A stretch of 64,000 nt of DNA from NCBI RefSeq assembly GCF_002000055.1, contig NZ_MVBD01000009.1, positions 1 through 64,000 of the forward strand. The letters run 5' to 3'. This stretch comes from Marinicella sediminis (GTDB taxonomy: Bacteria; Pseudomonadota; Gammaproteobacteria; Xanthomonadales; Marinicellaceae). Under the pieces are notes generated by a model, which worked only from the letters and a program-made list of their open reading frames with translations, ran no database searches and was not told where the DNA came from. Shown here in pieces: positions 1-13,000 of this stretch; positions within the stretch are counted from its first letter, which is position 1; each line of letters opens with the position of its first letter. A program made the translations under genes and the position numbers.

Positions 1-186
1 GTTGAGTATGGTATCGGCAACCGACTGCAGGTCATTGGTGTCATAAGGCAAATCAGCCAGTGCGTGATAGGCTTTATCAATGTGTAGGCTGGCTTGATTG
101 CGTGCTTCATCAAGACCCAGTAAACCAGGATAGGTCGATTTGTTGTGGTTTAAAGTAACAGTGTTTAAAGGAATGATCTTGGGATT
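1..186 (-). pseudogene. ispA: 3' fragment of polyprenyl (farnesyl) diphosphate synthase, IspA-like, truncated upstream
   Basis: Read on the minus strand, this stretch is open to the window edge and encodes NKSTYPGLLGLDEARNQAS and about 30 more residues. In IspA-type synthases the C-terminal part has a K-x-TYP-x-LLGL-x-x-AR segment followed by an Ala/Leu-rich helix, which this matches. The upstream part is missing: the reading frame meets a TGA at 187-189, and the roughly 15 codons between that stop and NKSTYP do not look like the conserved aspartate-rich core of the family. No start codon is visible. The gene is therefore decayed, cut by a rearrangement at about 145-150, or broken by an assembly join. 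Identification as an IspA C-terminus is fairly good; the cause of the break is unknown. Confidence 0.6.
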
Positions 187-189
187 TCA

Positions 190-426
190 TTCACTTTTGT
201 TCCTGACAAAAGTGAAAGCCGACTCTACGGATGGAGGAGTTAGGGTCTCGTCTGGAACAGAGACCGAGGCCACGGCGATCATATCGTGCAATTAAGCGCG
301 CGACGCTCTGATTCGCTTTCGCTAACGGCTTATCGATCATTCCATTATAGCTTCTTGACTTCGTCAAACCGCCATATCTGTATGATCTGCCTAACCAAGT
401 CAGCGGGTCGAGCTGATCATCAGCTC
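190..426. repeat. Hairpin-rich, repeat-like intergenic block
   Basis: The block has three clean inverted repeats and no plausible gene. TTCACTTTTGT (190-200) and ACAAAAGTGAA (206-216) are perfect 11-bp arms around a 5-nt loop. GGTCTC and GAGACC form a second hairpin near 246-267. GAGCTGAT and ATCAGCTC (410-426) form a near-continuous palindrome. Hairpins built on ACAAAAGT are a common type of dispersed proteobacterial intergenic repeat. I infer that this is a mobile or decaying repeat, sitting where the ispA homology ends. No transposase or target-site duplication is visible. Confidence 0.4.
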
Positions 427-1001
427 TCCTAAGTATGTTCTGGCACTGTAATTACAATTCTTGAATTAATTCTCCATAAAAAATTTGTTTCAGGAAAATT
501 TATATACAACAGGCATACTGCATGATGGTCTTGTTTTTTTATTAATCTGACTTGTGCTCTGGCGGCACATCGTTTTAATCGTTTCCAGTCAAAGGAAGAA
601 GCTTGGGTAATGCGCAAAACAGTGTATTTTCACCTGGTAGTCAGTGAATTTAGTCTGCTTTCAAAAAAAACATTCATAAATCATTAAATACTTTAAGAAT
701 ATCTAACATCATATTGATATACAATGGTTTAATTATTAGAAATACTCCATTTTTTCAACGTCAAATCAAGCTGTATTAACGCAATATTAATTTTGTCTTT
801 TACATTGAGGGGGCAGTTGAATAAAATGATTATTGTGATCGTTATGAATAAATAATGAGCGGGGGGGGAAATTCAGTCAGAAATTCTGATTGAAAAAGTG
901 AAGGATTGCGTATGTGAAATACAATCAGATTGGTTGACTCTGCCTTAAATTCGTTCGGGACAAAACAGCATTTTGTTTAAAACAATTAAAAAGAGATCAA
1001 C
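427..1001. other. Non-coding, AT-rich upstream region of the giant secreted-protein operon
   Basis: I see no convincing gene here. A 62-codon minus-strand frame at 429-617 has no recognisable domain and no good start signal. The stretch is AT-rich and contains a weak promoter-like pair (TTGATA at 714-719 and TAGAAA at 737-742, 17-nt spacing), a run of eight G at 861-868 and a long palindrome at 872-894. It most likely holds the promoter and control sites of the operon beginning at 1002. The transcription start was not located. Confidence 0.45.
861..894 (+). promoter_or_regulatory. G8 tract followed by 23-bp operator-like palindrome
   Basis: Eight consecutive G at 861-868 are followed by TTCAGTCAGAA (872-882), one central A, and TTCTGATTGAA (884-894). 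The arms are 11 bp with a single mismatch. The site lies about 110-140 bp before the start of the 4533-aa gene. A palindrome of this length suits a dimeric repressor or activator. The G tract could vary in length by slipped-strand replication. Both roles are inferred from position and symmetry alone. Confidence 0.4.
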
Positions 1002-4000
1002 ATGACACCAGTCAAGAACACGGTAAATTTTTTCTTCACCCTTTTTCTCATCACAACATGGCCTGTTTCTTCATTAATAGCGGCTACGGTCACAGCTGAT
1101 ATTACCAGCTCACCTGCTGACTTTACACCCGGTGAGACAGTGGCTGGTAACAGTTATGTGTTTACCATTTCACAAGATGAAACCGGTACCCTCAACAGCG
1201 TTGATCTTTCAGGCACTTTTTCCAGCAATTCCATTGTAGATTTTAATTGGTCATGTAGTGGCGCAGGATCCTCAGTTTGTGTGCCTGCTTCAGGATCTGG
1301 CGTGACATCACTGAGTACTGTTATTTCACTGGATGGAACCAATGCTGTGACAATTTCAGTGTCTGATGTTGAGTATCGTGCCAGCTTCTTCAACAACACA
1401 ACTTTTACAGCCAACGTATTCAGTGTGGGCGGTGGTAATTCAGCCGTTGACGACTCAGTAACCATCACCAGGGCTTCAAGCAGTGACATCAACATGACAG
1501 TCACCAATGCGCCTACCACTTATACCCCGGGAACCACTGGCAGTTATGTTTTTACCGTATCCAATGACGGTGGTCCAAGTGATGCACAAAATCTCCAATT
1601 CAGCGACGTTATTCCTGCTGGTATGACAATCACAAGTTGGTCTTGTAGCGCTGACACAGGTAGCAGTTGCAGCGGTTCAGGTGGCAGTAACAACAACGTG
1701 AATCCTACATTACAACTGGATGTGAATGATCAGGCAACAATCACAGTAAATGCTTCATATCAAAGTTCTGCCACTGCTGACCCATTGCAATACAGTGGAA
1801 GCATCACTTTTGGTGATGCCAATATGACTGACCCTGATGACACATCACCAATCACTGTCAGTGATTCCAATGATTGGGCGCCTGTTTCTACACTGCAGGT
1901 TACCGTCAATACGGATACCATTTCTGAAACCGATTATACGCCAGGTGCCACAGAAGTTTACAATGTGGTTGTCACCAACACCGGTCCCAGTGATGTCAGT
2001 GGCATAACGATCGTCGATAACAATCTATCGGTCTATGAATCAATCAGCTGGACCTGTGATGACAGCAATGCAGGTGCTACTTGTGGTGCTGCCAGTGGTG
2101 CAGGCCGGTTGAATACCACAGCCAATCTGGCCGATGGTGCCAGCATTACATATGCAGTCAGCGTGACTTATGAATCAGGTACCACCACGGATCCACTGAT
2201 CTATGAAGTTGACGTCACCAACCCCAATACCCATACACCTTCAACTGGCGTAAGCGGTTCTAAATCACTGGACAGGGATCCTTTTTCCGTCTTTGTATTG
2301 AGCCTGACTGACAGCCAATCCAGCTACACCCCTGGAACCACAGGGCGAACGTATACTGCAGTATTGACTAACAATGGTCCAACAGATGCTCTGGGTGTGG
2401 CAATCAGTGACAACATGCTGAGCGAGTTTGAATCAATCAACTGGACTTGTACTCCATCCTCGAACGACAGTTCATGTGCCAACTCCACTGGGACCTCTGA
2501 TTTAAGCACAACCGTTGATGTGGTTAAAGATGACAACATCACCTTTAACATCACCGTGGATTATTTTTCCAGCGCTGTGGCCAATCCATTGGTTTACACG
2601 GTATCTGCGGCAAATCCTAATAATGCACTGAATCCAACATCCAGCAATTCTGACAGTGATACATTGGCCAGACAGGTTAACTTGTCTATCAGTAAAACCG
2701 GTAAAGCAGGAAACCTGGTTCCCAATGAACCATTCACTTACAGCATCATTGTCACCAATGATGGTCCCAGTGACCTTGGTGCTGCTGTGGATGCACAGGG
2801 AGTGCCCACAGAAGAAGGTGTGAGACTGGTCGATGACCTGGACGATACCCTGATCAATGACCCCAATCCGCAAAACTGCCAGGCAGGCAGCACCACGCCT
2901 TGCTGGAAATACTGTGAAAGTGATCAGGGCATTAAGGACACTGATATTTCTCCAACCAATTGTCCGGGAAACATTGACATCGCCACAGGTGCAGGGTCAC
3001 TGTTGGATGTGCCTATTCGTTTGTCTGCCGGAAGCAGCAGTGAGATCGTCATATATGCCCGGGTCTCTGACAGCACCGGGTCCAACTGTAACACCACTCC
3101 AGCATTTCCAGGCACCAACGAATTGTGTAATGAGGCCAGTATTTCAATTGTTGAGACTGCCACCACCACCAATGTGGGTTCCTCACCACTCACTGATGAT
3201 CACACCAATGTGATTGTCATAGGAACTGATTTAGTGGTCAGCAAAACCGATAACCAAACCCAGCTGTCCCCCGGTGAGACCAATACCTATGAAGTGGTGG
3301 TTCGCAATGATGGTTTCATCAATGTGGAAGGCGTCAGCGTAACTGATGTTCTGCCTCTGTTTCCCAACCAGGCGGCTGGATTCGTTCCAGGCAGCATTTC
3401 ATGGTTCTGTGAAACCAGTGACGCAGGTGCTTGTTGTAATACCCAAAGTACTGCCTGTGGTCTCAGTCAACCCACTTCGACAACCAACAGTGATGTGTTG
3501 AATGCCATTATTGACCTGGACTCACAAACTGAAGTGACTTTTACCATCACAGGTACCGTCGACAATGACTCCACAGGCACGTTGTCCAACAGTGCCAGTG
3601 CGGTTTTGCCAGCAGGAATTGAAGAAGCCAATGACACCAATAACCTCAATGTCACTGACACCACTTCACTGTCAGCCAATACAGACATATCCCTGAGTAA
3701 AACCCTGGTGTCAGCAACTCCCACCAATTCCGGAGCGCCTGATTTTAATGAGTTTGTTAACCTGCTTTATCAGGTTGAGGTCACCAATAATGGACCTTCC
3801 AGTGCATCTGCAGTGACGGTCAGTGATTTACTTGATTCACCCAAACTCAATCTGTCAACTGCCAGTTGGGACTGTCAGATTATTGGCACAGGTTCTTGTG
3901 CAACACCTGGCCCTGTCAATGGCAGCGCCTTATCTGCACAGGTTGATCTGGGCGTGGGTTCACGTGCAGTATTCAATGTTGCCATCTCTACTGAAGTGGG

Positions 4001-7000
4001 TGCGGAAGGAAAAGTCGTTAATGTGGCCAGTGCCACGGCAACTGGATTTGATCCGGTCAACATCAACAACAGTGACAGTGTTGAATATTCATTGACTGGC
4101 TCTGCTGAATTAACCATCGATAATGATGATGCCAGGACCACAGCCATACCTGGAGAGCCCATCAATTACACCGTACGGGTGGTAAATGAGGGTCCGGATA
4201 ATGTATTTGGAGCCACAGTGGAAAACATTTTTCCACCACAATTGCAGGATGTGAACTGGACTTGTAGCGCGGTTTCACCCATCCCGGGAGATTTAACATT
4301 TTTCCAACGTTCAGATCAGAGCGCGGCCGGTGCGGTGTTGAGTATCAGCCCGGATGGCAACCATGTCTATGTGGCTGCACCTGACACCGATGATGCCGGT
4401 GTATTGACTGCCAAATTGTTGGCCTATTCCAGAAACACACTGATTGGGGGGGACTTTGGTCAGATTCAATTAATTCAGAGTCTGGAGCAGGGCACAGGTG
4501 GTATTGACGGATTAGAGAAGCCACAAGCCATGGTGATGGATGACCAGGGGCGATTTGTTTATGTGCTGTCAGATATTTACAGCGGTTCAGCAAGTACCAA
4601 AGCGATTGCTGTGTTTGGCCGTGATACCAATGGTTTATCTTCGGGGTTTGGTGAGTTAACTTACCTGGGGTTGATGACAGATGTACCGTCCACTCCGGTT
4701 GATTTACAGATCAGTCCTGATCAGAAGCACCTGTATGTTTCAGGCAGTGGAGTGATTAAACGCTACGACCGGGATTCGGGAACAGGTTTATTGACCTTTG
4801 TTGAAGATTTCTCATTGAGTGATGCTGGCCAGATGGTATTTGCTGATTCTGGTACTGACTTGTATGTCAGTGAACTCAGTGGTGATACAGTGCATTACCT
4901 GTCCCGTGAAGACGATGAATCATCCGCTGATTTTGGTGATTTAACCGCTGCAGGAACAGTCGCTGATAACTCCATTGGAGGGGTAAGCGATTTGATCATC
5001 AGTGCTGATCAAAGGCAATTGTATCTGGCTTCAGCCAGCAACAATCGTTTGGTGGTATTGAACCGCAACATCAGCACCAGTGCATTGACTTTTGTGATTG
5101 CTTATGACGATACCGGATTGGGCCTGAACATCACGGAAACCTTGGTTGGGCTGGATACCCTGGACATCAGCAACGATGGTGAACACCTGGTTGTTGGCAA
5201 TCCTGTGGATGATTCGGTGCTGGTTTTAACCAGAAACAGTCAGGGTTTACTGAACAAACAGGAAGAACAGTCTGTGCCTGGATTACAGGGAGTGTCTGAT
5301 GTGGCGTTCACTGCCGATGGCCTGCATGTATTGACCACCGCCGCCGGAGCGGGTGGTAAGTCGCTTACTGTCTTCAATCGTCGTCAGCCAGATCCTTTGT
5401 TTTCTTACATGGAAACTGAATTCAATGGTGTCAATGATTTGAACGACACCGGTGGAACAGTAGATGGCATGCTTGGCGCCAGTGCCGTGGCTGTGAGCAC
5501 CGATGGAAATCATGTGTATGTGACCGGCCTGGGCAGTGATTCAGTGGTGCAGTTCCGTCGGGATAAAACCAAAGGCAGCACATCAGCGACCCGTAATGAA
5601 CACCTGACATATGAAAACACTTACACCGACGGTGTAGGAGTGATCACAGGACTGAATGATCCTGATTCCATTGCCATTTCACCCAATGGCGAATTTGTTT
5701 ATGTGGGCAGCTCTGACTCAGCCACCCTGACGGTCTTCACCAGAGACCTCAGTGGTGATTTGACTTATGTAACGACTTACAACCATGTGAGTAATCAAAT
5801 TGATGGGCTGCTGGGTATATCCGACATCCTGATTAATGCGTCCAGCCAGCACCTGTATGTGGCCGGTCGTTTTGAAGCATCTGTGGTTCAATACCTGATC
5901 AATGGCACCAATGGAACACTCACCCTGGTTGATTCTGTGGCCAATGGTGATGTGGGAGTGTCAGGCATGGCCGGTGCCCGTTCATTGTCATTCAGCCCTG
6001 ACGAAGATCAGATTTATGTGGCCAGCAGCATTGATGACAGTCTGGTGGTGTTGAACAGAAACCTCAATGGAGGTGCCATCAACTTCATTCAGCGCAATGC
6101 ATTTGCCGGTGATCAACCAATGGATGTGGTGGCCAGTCCGGATGGAGCTCATGTATACGTGGTTTCTGCCAATGATCATCGCCTGTCGGTTTTCCAGCGA
6201 GAAGATAACCCCAGCAGTACCCAATACGGTCAGGTAAGCCTCAGGCAAACCTATGAAGATGGAGTCAATGGTTTTAATTACCTGCAGGGTGCCCGTGCCA
6301 TCGACATCAGTTCCCAGGGTGATAAACTCTATCTGGGTGCAGAATACGATCATGCCATCACAGTCTTGGACAGGGATCAGAACAGCAACAGCAACAGCTT
6401 TGGGTTACTGTCGGTTCTTGAAGTACAGATCGATGAGGTCAATGGTGTGGCAGGTTTAGAGCAACTGTATGATCTGGTGGTGACCAATGACACCCGTCAC
6501 GTGTATGCAGCGGGATTCGCTGATCACGCACTGACCGGATTCGTGCTTGGCTCAGGTTCATCATGTAGTGCACAAGGCACGGGCAACATCAGTGATGTGG
6601 TGGATGTTGGCAGCAATGGCACATTGACGTATTCGATCAATGCCATGATCCGTTCAAATGCCAACGGCCAGTTGACCACACAAGCCAGCATCATTCCACC
6701 GGAAAACTTTGTGTTCAATAACAATCTGGATGCGTGTGGAACAGCCAGCACCGCCGATGCCTGTGATCAGGACACCACGAACCTGATCCCCGAATATGAT
6801 TTATCCATCAGTAAAACAGACTCACGTATTTCAGCGGTACCTGGGCAGGCAGTGACCTATGAAATACTGGTGTCAAATAATGGGCCAAGTGATGCCATTT
6901 CAAGTGCAACTGAAACCATTCAGGTGCTGGATATCCTTAATAGCGGCTTTGATCAGGGGTCCATAAACTGGACCTGTCAGGCATCCGGATCTGGTTCTTT

Positions 7001-10000
7001 GGGCTTTGCACAAGTGGTCAAACAGGGTGTGTTGGGTATAGATGGCCTGACCGGTGTTGCGGCTGTTGAGTATGTTGCTGATTTGGCCGGGCTAGGACCC
7101 CATGTGGTAACGGCCAGTGTACTTGATGACAGTGTAGGCTTTTATGCCATTGATCAGTTAACTGGTTTGTTAAGCCAGCAATTGGTGGTCTCTACTGGTT
7201 CAGGTGGGTTATTGGATGGTGCCAGAGATTTGGTGGTGATCGATGCTGATATTTATGTGGCCAGTCAGGTGGATGATGCCCTGGTGGCCTTGAAAGCCAC
7301 CAATCAGGCAGGCAGCCTGGCTGTATCATTGGTCGACAATTATGATTTTTCTGATGGCATCAGTGGTTTGAATCAGGCCGTGAACCTGGTTGTTTCCAGT
7401 GATGGTACGTCGCTTTATGTTGCAGGTGCCAATGACAATTCAGTGGTGATTTTTGATCGCTCAGTTGCCAATGGGACCTTGACATATAACAGCACCTTGT
7501 TCGAAGACCCGGCTGATACCATACAACAAACCATCAAAGGTTTAAGCGGGGTCAATGCACTGGCCATTGCAGCTGATGGACGAACACTTTATACCAGTGG
7601 GGTTAATCAGGCCAACCTGGGTGTGTATAAACGCAGCCTGATGGATGGCAGCCTGCAACTGATTGGATTGCTGGATGCCGGAGACATTGGTGAATCAATG
7701 TCAGGCATCACTTCGATGTTGGTTTCTGATGATAATAAACAGCTTTATGTGGCCGTGGGTGGCGACAACAAGATTCTGGTGTTTGACAGAGACATCACCA
7801 GTGACCCCAATGGCAATGATTATGGATTACTTTCGCTGTCGCAAAGTGTCGAGCAGAATCAGGCGGGTGTGGTCGGTTTGATTTCACCACAGGGCATGGA
7901 GGTTTCAGCCGATGGACGACACGTTTACGTCACTGGTGAGCAAGCTGATGCCCTGGTTTGGTTAAGCCGTGACCTGGAAACCGGTGCATTGAGCTTTGGC
8001 GGAGTGATCAGTGATGGTGTCAGCCAGACAGATGGTCTGGACGGTGCCATTGATGTGACCATCAGTCCGGATGGCGCGTTCGTATATGCCGCTGGCAGCA
8101 ATGATCATGCCTTGGTGACTCTGACCCGCAGCGCAGATTCAACTTGTCCGGCTTCAGGTGTTGGCAACATCTCTGCTGCAATGGATACCGAAGGGGTTGA
8201 AGTAAACATCGCAGCTAACGGTTTATTGAAATTTACTTTACAGGCCACCGTGGCCAGTGATGCCACCAACACACTGTACAATGAAGCTGGGGTGTTCAGT
8301 TGTCCTTCAACCCACACTGGACCGGTTTCAACCTGCGTGGGAGCTGAAGTTGATACGACTAACAACACCGATTCGGACACCAATGAAATCAATGCCAATG
8401 CAGACCTTTCGATCACCAAAACCGATGGTGTGGCGCAATACAATGGCTTGCTGGGTGCTCTCAATGTCAGTGGTAATAATGACCATGTTTATGTCGCAGC
8501 TGCGCAGGAAAATGCCATCGGTATCTTCAGTCGTAATAATGTTTCGGCACAGCCTGAATTTGGTGATCTTGCTTATGTTAATTCCGTCCTCAATGGGCAA
8601 AATGGCGTATCCGGTCTGTTGGGCGTTGCTGATGTGTTGTTATCAGCTGATGGCTTGACGTTGTATGCCGCCGGAGCAGGTGACAATGCAGTCGTTGTAT
8701 TCAGCAGGAATCCACTGTCAGGTGAACTGACCTTCCTGGAAAAACAAAGCAGCGGTTTGTTTGGCGTTGAAGGTCTTGAAGGTGTAGACGCACTGGCCAT
8801 CAGTGCTGATGGTGCCCATTTGTATGCCACCGGGCCACTGACAGGATCTGTTTCGGTGTTTGCCATTGACCAGACAGGTGGAGTTAATCAGGGACGTTTA
8901 AGCTATCAGCAAAAATTACAAAATGCAGTGGCTGGTGTTGGCGGACTGTCTGCAGTGAGTGACCTGGTGGTTGCTCCGGATAATCAGCATGTGTATGCCA
9001 TTTCCAACAGTGAAAACAGCATTTCTTTGTTCCTGAGAAATCCCAACAGCAACAGTCCCAGTTTTGGTACCTTGAGCTACCTGAATACCTGGACCAATGG
9101 CAATGATGGCATAGGTGGCCTGATTGGCCCCACTGAATTGCTGATTGAATCGGCAGGCCCGGGTGATCATGTATACGTGTTAGGTGCTGCAGCTCAGGCT
9201 TTGGTGGTGTTTGCCAGAGATACCGGCACAGGTGCATTGACTTTTGTTGAATTCAAGCAAAACGGTACTTCACAGGTGGCTGGATTGGCCGGAGCCACCG
9301 ATCTGAATATGTCAGCCGATGGCTTACACCTGTATGTGGCCGGACAGCAACAGGACAGTGTGGTTAAATTTAATCGTGATGTTGTCACTGGTTCTCTTGA
9401 GTTTGCTCAGATAGTTCAGCAAGGCGATCCATTGGGATTACCCGGTGAATTTGTTGATGGGCTTGATGGTGCTTCAGGCATATTCCTCTCACCCGATGGT
9501 AATCATCAGTACCTGGCGTCCCGCAATGATCATGCTGTGACCACATTCGAAGTCATGCAAGACCCCGGACAGCCTCAGGATGGAATGCTCTCGTATCAAC
9601 AGTCATTGGTTGATGGTGAGGGTGGCGTTGCACCAGGTTCTATCATCAGTTATGTGATTGTGGCCAGCAACCTCGGCCCCAGTGATGCTGAAAAAGTATT
9701 GGTGCAGGATATTTTTCCTGCTGAATTTGAACAAATCTCTTACCAATGCTTCCCGATCAATCAGGCAGCCTGTAACACCAACCTGCAGTCTGGTAATGTC
9801 CATGAGTTGGTTGACTTGCCGGCCGGATCCCGGGTTGAGATTCTTGCCACGGGCGTCGTGCGGACTGATGCCACAGGTGTGTTGTCAAATACCGCTACGG
9901 TCAGTACGTCAACTGATCCTGCATTTGCGATCAGTGACCCTGATTTAAGTAACAACAGTGCCACAGATGATAATACGTTGCTTTCTCCGGCAGTTGATCT

Positions 10001-13000
10001 GTTGGTGACTAAAGACAATGGTTCCAATACCGTGATTCCGGGTACCCGTGTCACCTGGGACATCACCGTTTCCAATCAACCGACTGTCAATACCGCCAGT
10101 CAGCCATCAGATGCCCTTGGGGTTTGGGTTACTGATGTGGTCCCTGAAGCCGTCAGTAACGTCAATTGGACCTGTCATGCTTTCCCCGAAGTGGGTTTGC
10201 TGAATGATGGTGAAGCAGATGACAACAATGACAATAATCTGATTGTCAGTGATTTGTCTGAATACCGTGATCTGGTCATCAGTGACAACGGTTTATTTGC
10301 TTACGCTGTTGGCCAAAATGGCCCGGTTTCTGAGTTACTGGTATATGCCAGGGATCAAAGAACGGGGGAATTGTCATTGACTCAAACCATTGCAGCTGAT
10401 GATGCAGGGGTGAATGGCATGAGTGGTTTGACTGCAGTGACACTCAGTCATGACCAGCAAAACCTGTATGCCGTTTCAAATGTGGATGATTCACTGGTGG
10501 TGTTTGACAGAGATACTGCCACCGGCGTATTGGCTTATGCGGCTGTTTTGACCGATGGTGCCGGCGGGGTTAATGGTTTAGGGGGAGCCACTGATGTGAT
10601 CATTTCTGCCGATGACAAGCACCTGTATGTAGCAGGTCAGCTGGATAATGCCATTGCTGTATTCCAACGCAACCTGGCTGATGGCAGTATGACCTATCTG
10701 TCTCATTTACTCGGCATTGATGGCCTGACCGGTGTCAATACCCTGGCATTTGATCAAAGCGGTATGTATTTACTGGCTGTGGCAGATCTCAATCAATCAC
10801 TGGCTTCTTTTGCCCGGAACAATGCAACGGGTGCATTGAGTGTAATCACGGTGATTCAAGACTTCCAGATCACTGGTACCGTGCTCAATGATGTGAATGA
10901 TGTATTTGTACTGAACAACCTGGTTTATGTAACTGGTGCCGGCAGCGACGCCCTGGGCATATTTGAATTAAATGACATGGACGGTTCATTGAGTTATCAG
11001 CAGTCCATCGCATTGACAGCTGGTGATGCACCAGGGTCAGTGGTGATTTCTGAAAATGGGGCACAACTGTATGTCGCCAATACCGGCGTACCTGAAATTC
11101 AGTTGTATCAGCAAATCAATGGTCAATATACACTTTCCGGGCAAACCTACGGCACCACCGACGTTCCTGAGTTGGATGGGCTTAACAGGCTGAGGCAGAA
11201 TCAACAGCGTGACTTTATCTATGCCCTCAGTGGAGATGATTTGGTGCTCTTTCATGTCGCCAAAGGTTCCAGTTGTGGTGCACAGGGTAATGGCAGCCTC
11301 AGTGATGTGGCAGACATCATTTCCGGTGGTTTTGTCACCTACCAGTTATCTGGTGATGTGTTGCCAACAGCGACAGGTCGATTAATCAACTCAGCACAGG
11401 CTGTGGTTGCCGGCGATACATTGGAACTCAATCCTGCAGATAACCTGGGTATTGATGATGACTTATTGGTGCCGACCACAGACTTAAGCGTACAGAAATC
11501 TGACGGCTTGAATGAAGTGGTTGCCGGAACACCTCTGGAATATGAAATCAATGTCTTCAGTGCCGGTCCCAGCAGTGTATTGGCCAACCTGGAAGACGTG
11601 GTTCCGGTATTCCCTGGTGAAAATGCGGGCATGTTAACTGGTTCGATTTTGTGGACCTGTCAGAGTTCTCAGCCCATCCAGTTGAATACCACTTATGATG
11701 ATGTTCAATATCCTGTGTTGTCTGATGTCTCAGCAATGTTGCTTAATCAGACTGGAGACCGGGTGTACATCACTGGTAAGTCGAACAACCAGTTGAGTGT
11801 CTTTGCTCAGGATATCAGTGGTCAGTTAACCCTGCTGAATACAGTCAGTGAGGGTGATGACCTCAATGGCACGGTACTCAGTGAATTCACTGGTATCACA
11901 GCGCTGGCGCTCAGTGCAGATGAAAGCCACCTGTATGTTACCGCAGAATCAAGTAACCGCCTGTTTGTGTTTGCGGTTGCTGATAATGGACAACTGGAAC
12001 AACTGCAATCCATTCAATCGGGTAGCGATGGGGTCATCGGTATGAGTGATCCGGTAGCCATTGAATTAGCGGCTGATGGTCTTGGCGTTTATGTGGCAGC
12101 CAGAGGTTCTGATGCCATCACTGTGTTTTCCCGAAATACAGAAACCGGATTGTTGACATTTGTTGAACGGGTGCGGGATGGCTTTGGTACCATCGTACCT
12201 GACAGTAATGTGATCATCGGTATCAATGATTTACAAACTTCACCGGATGGTGGTCACTTGTACACCACCGCTGATGGGTCAGATTCGATCGCCATATTTG
12301 AGCGTGACTCAGCTACACAACAATTGACCTATGTGGGTGTCATTCGCGGCGGTGATGATCAGGGTGGGCAAACCGTTCCTGGTCTCAATGGGGTCAATGA
12401 CATGGCATTCAGTCCCAATGGTTTGTTTGCATATTTCCTGACAGCTGATGATCAATCGTTGATCTACTTCAACAGAAACGCCAGTACCGGCGAGTTGAGT
12501 TATTTGAATCACCTCACAGATGGCGATGTCGGTGTCGGCCCCTTGCAAAATCCAGCACAGCTGGCTTTATCCAATGATGCCGGCAAGTTACTGGTGGCAG
12601 ATGCCGCAAGTTCTTCAGTATCTTTGTATGAACGTAATGACACAGATGGGTCACTGACTCTCGAAGATGTTTATTATGACGATCCGGTGACTGGAGGTTT
12701 GATGCTTAATCCCAATGGTATTGTGGTAGACAGTACACGCGTCCTGGTCAGCAGCGTGGCTGCCCAGTCTCTGACCACCCTGAGGTTAGTGGCAGATGCC
12801 GAGTGTCCAGTCAGTAACGGCACAGGAGATGTGGTCAATGTATCGTATGAAATGAATCCGGGCTCCAGTGCCACTACATTGATTTCAGCAATGGTTCACC
12901 CTTCAGCACGTGGTGTTATCAGTAACACTGCGGTGATGAGCCTGCCACCGGGGTCTGAGGACAGTGATACTCAAAATGACACCTCAACTGACCTGACCAC

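Noticed and set aside
429-617. 62-codon minus-strand reading frame in the upstream region
   Set aside because: No recognisable domain, no ribosome-binding site, low-complexity basic composition; probably chance in AT-rich non-coding DNA.
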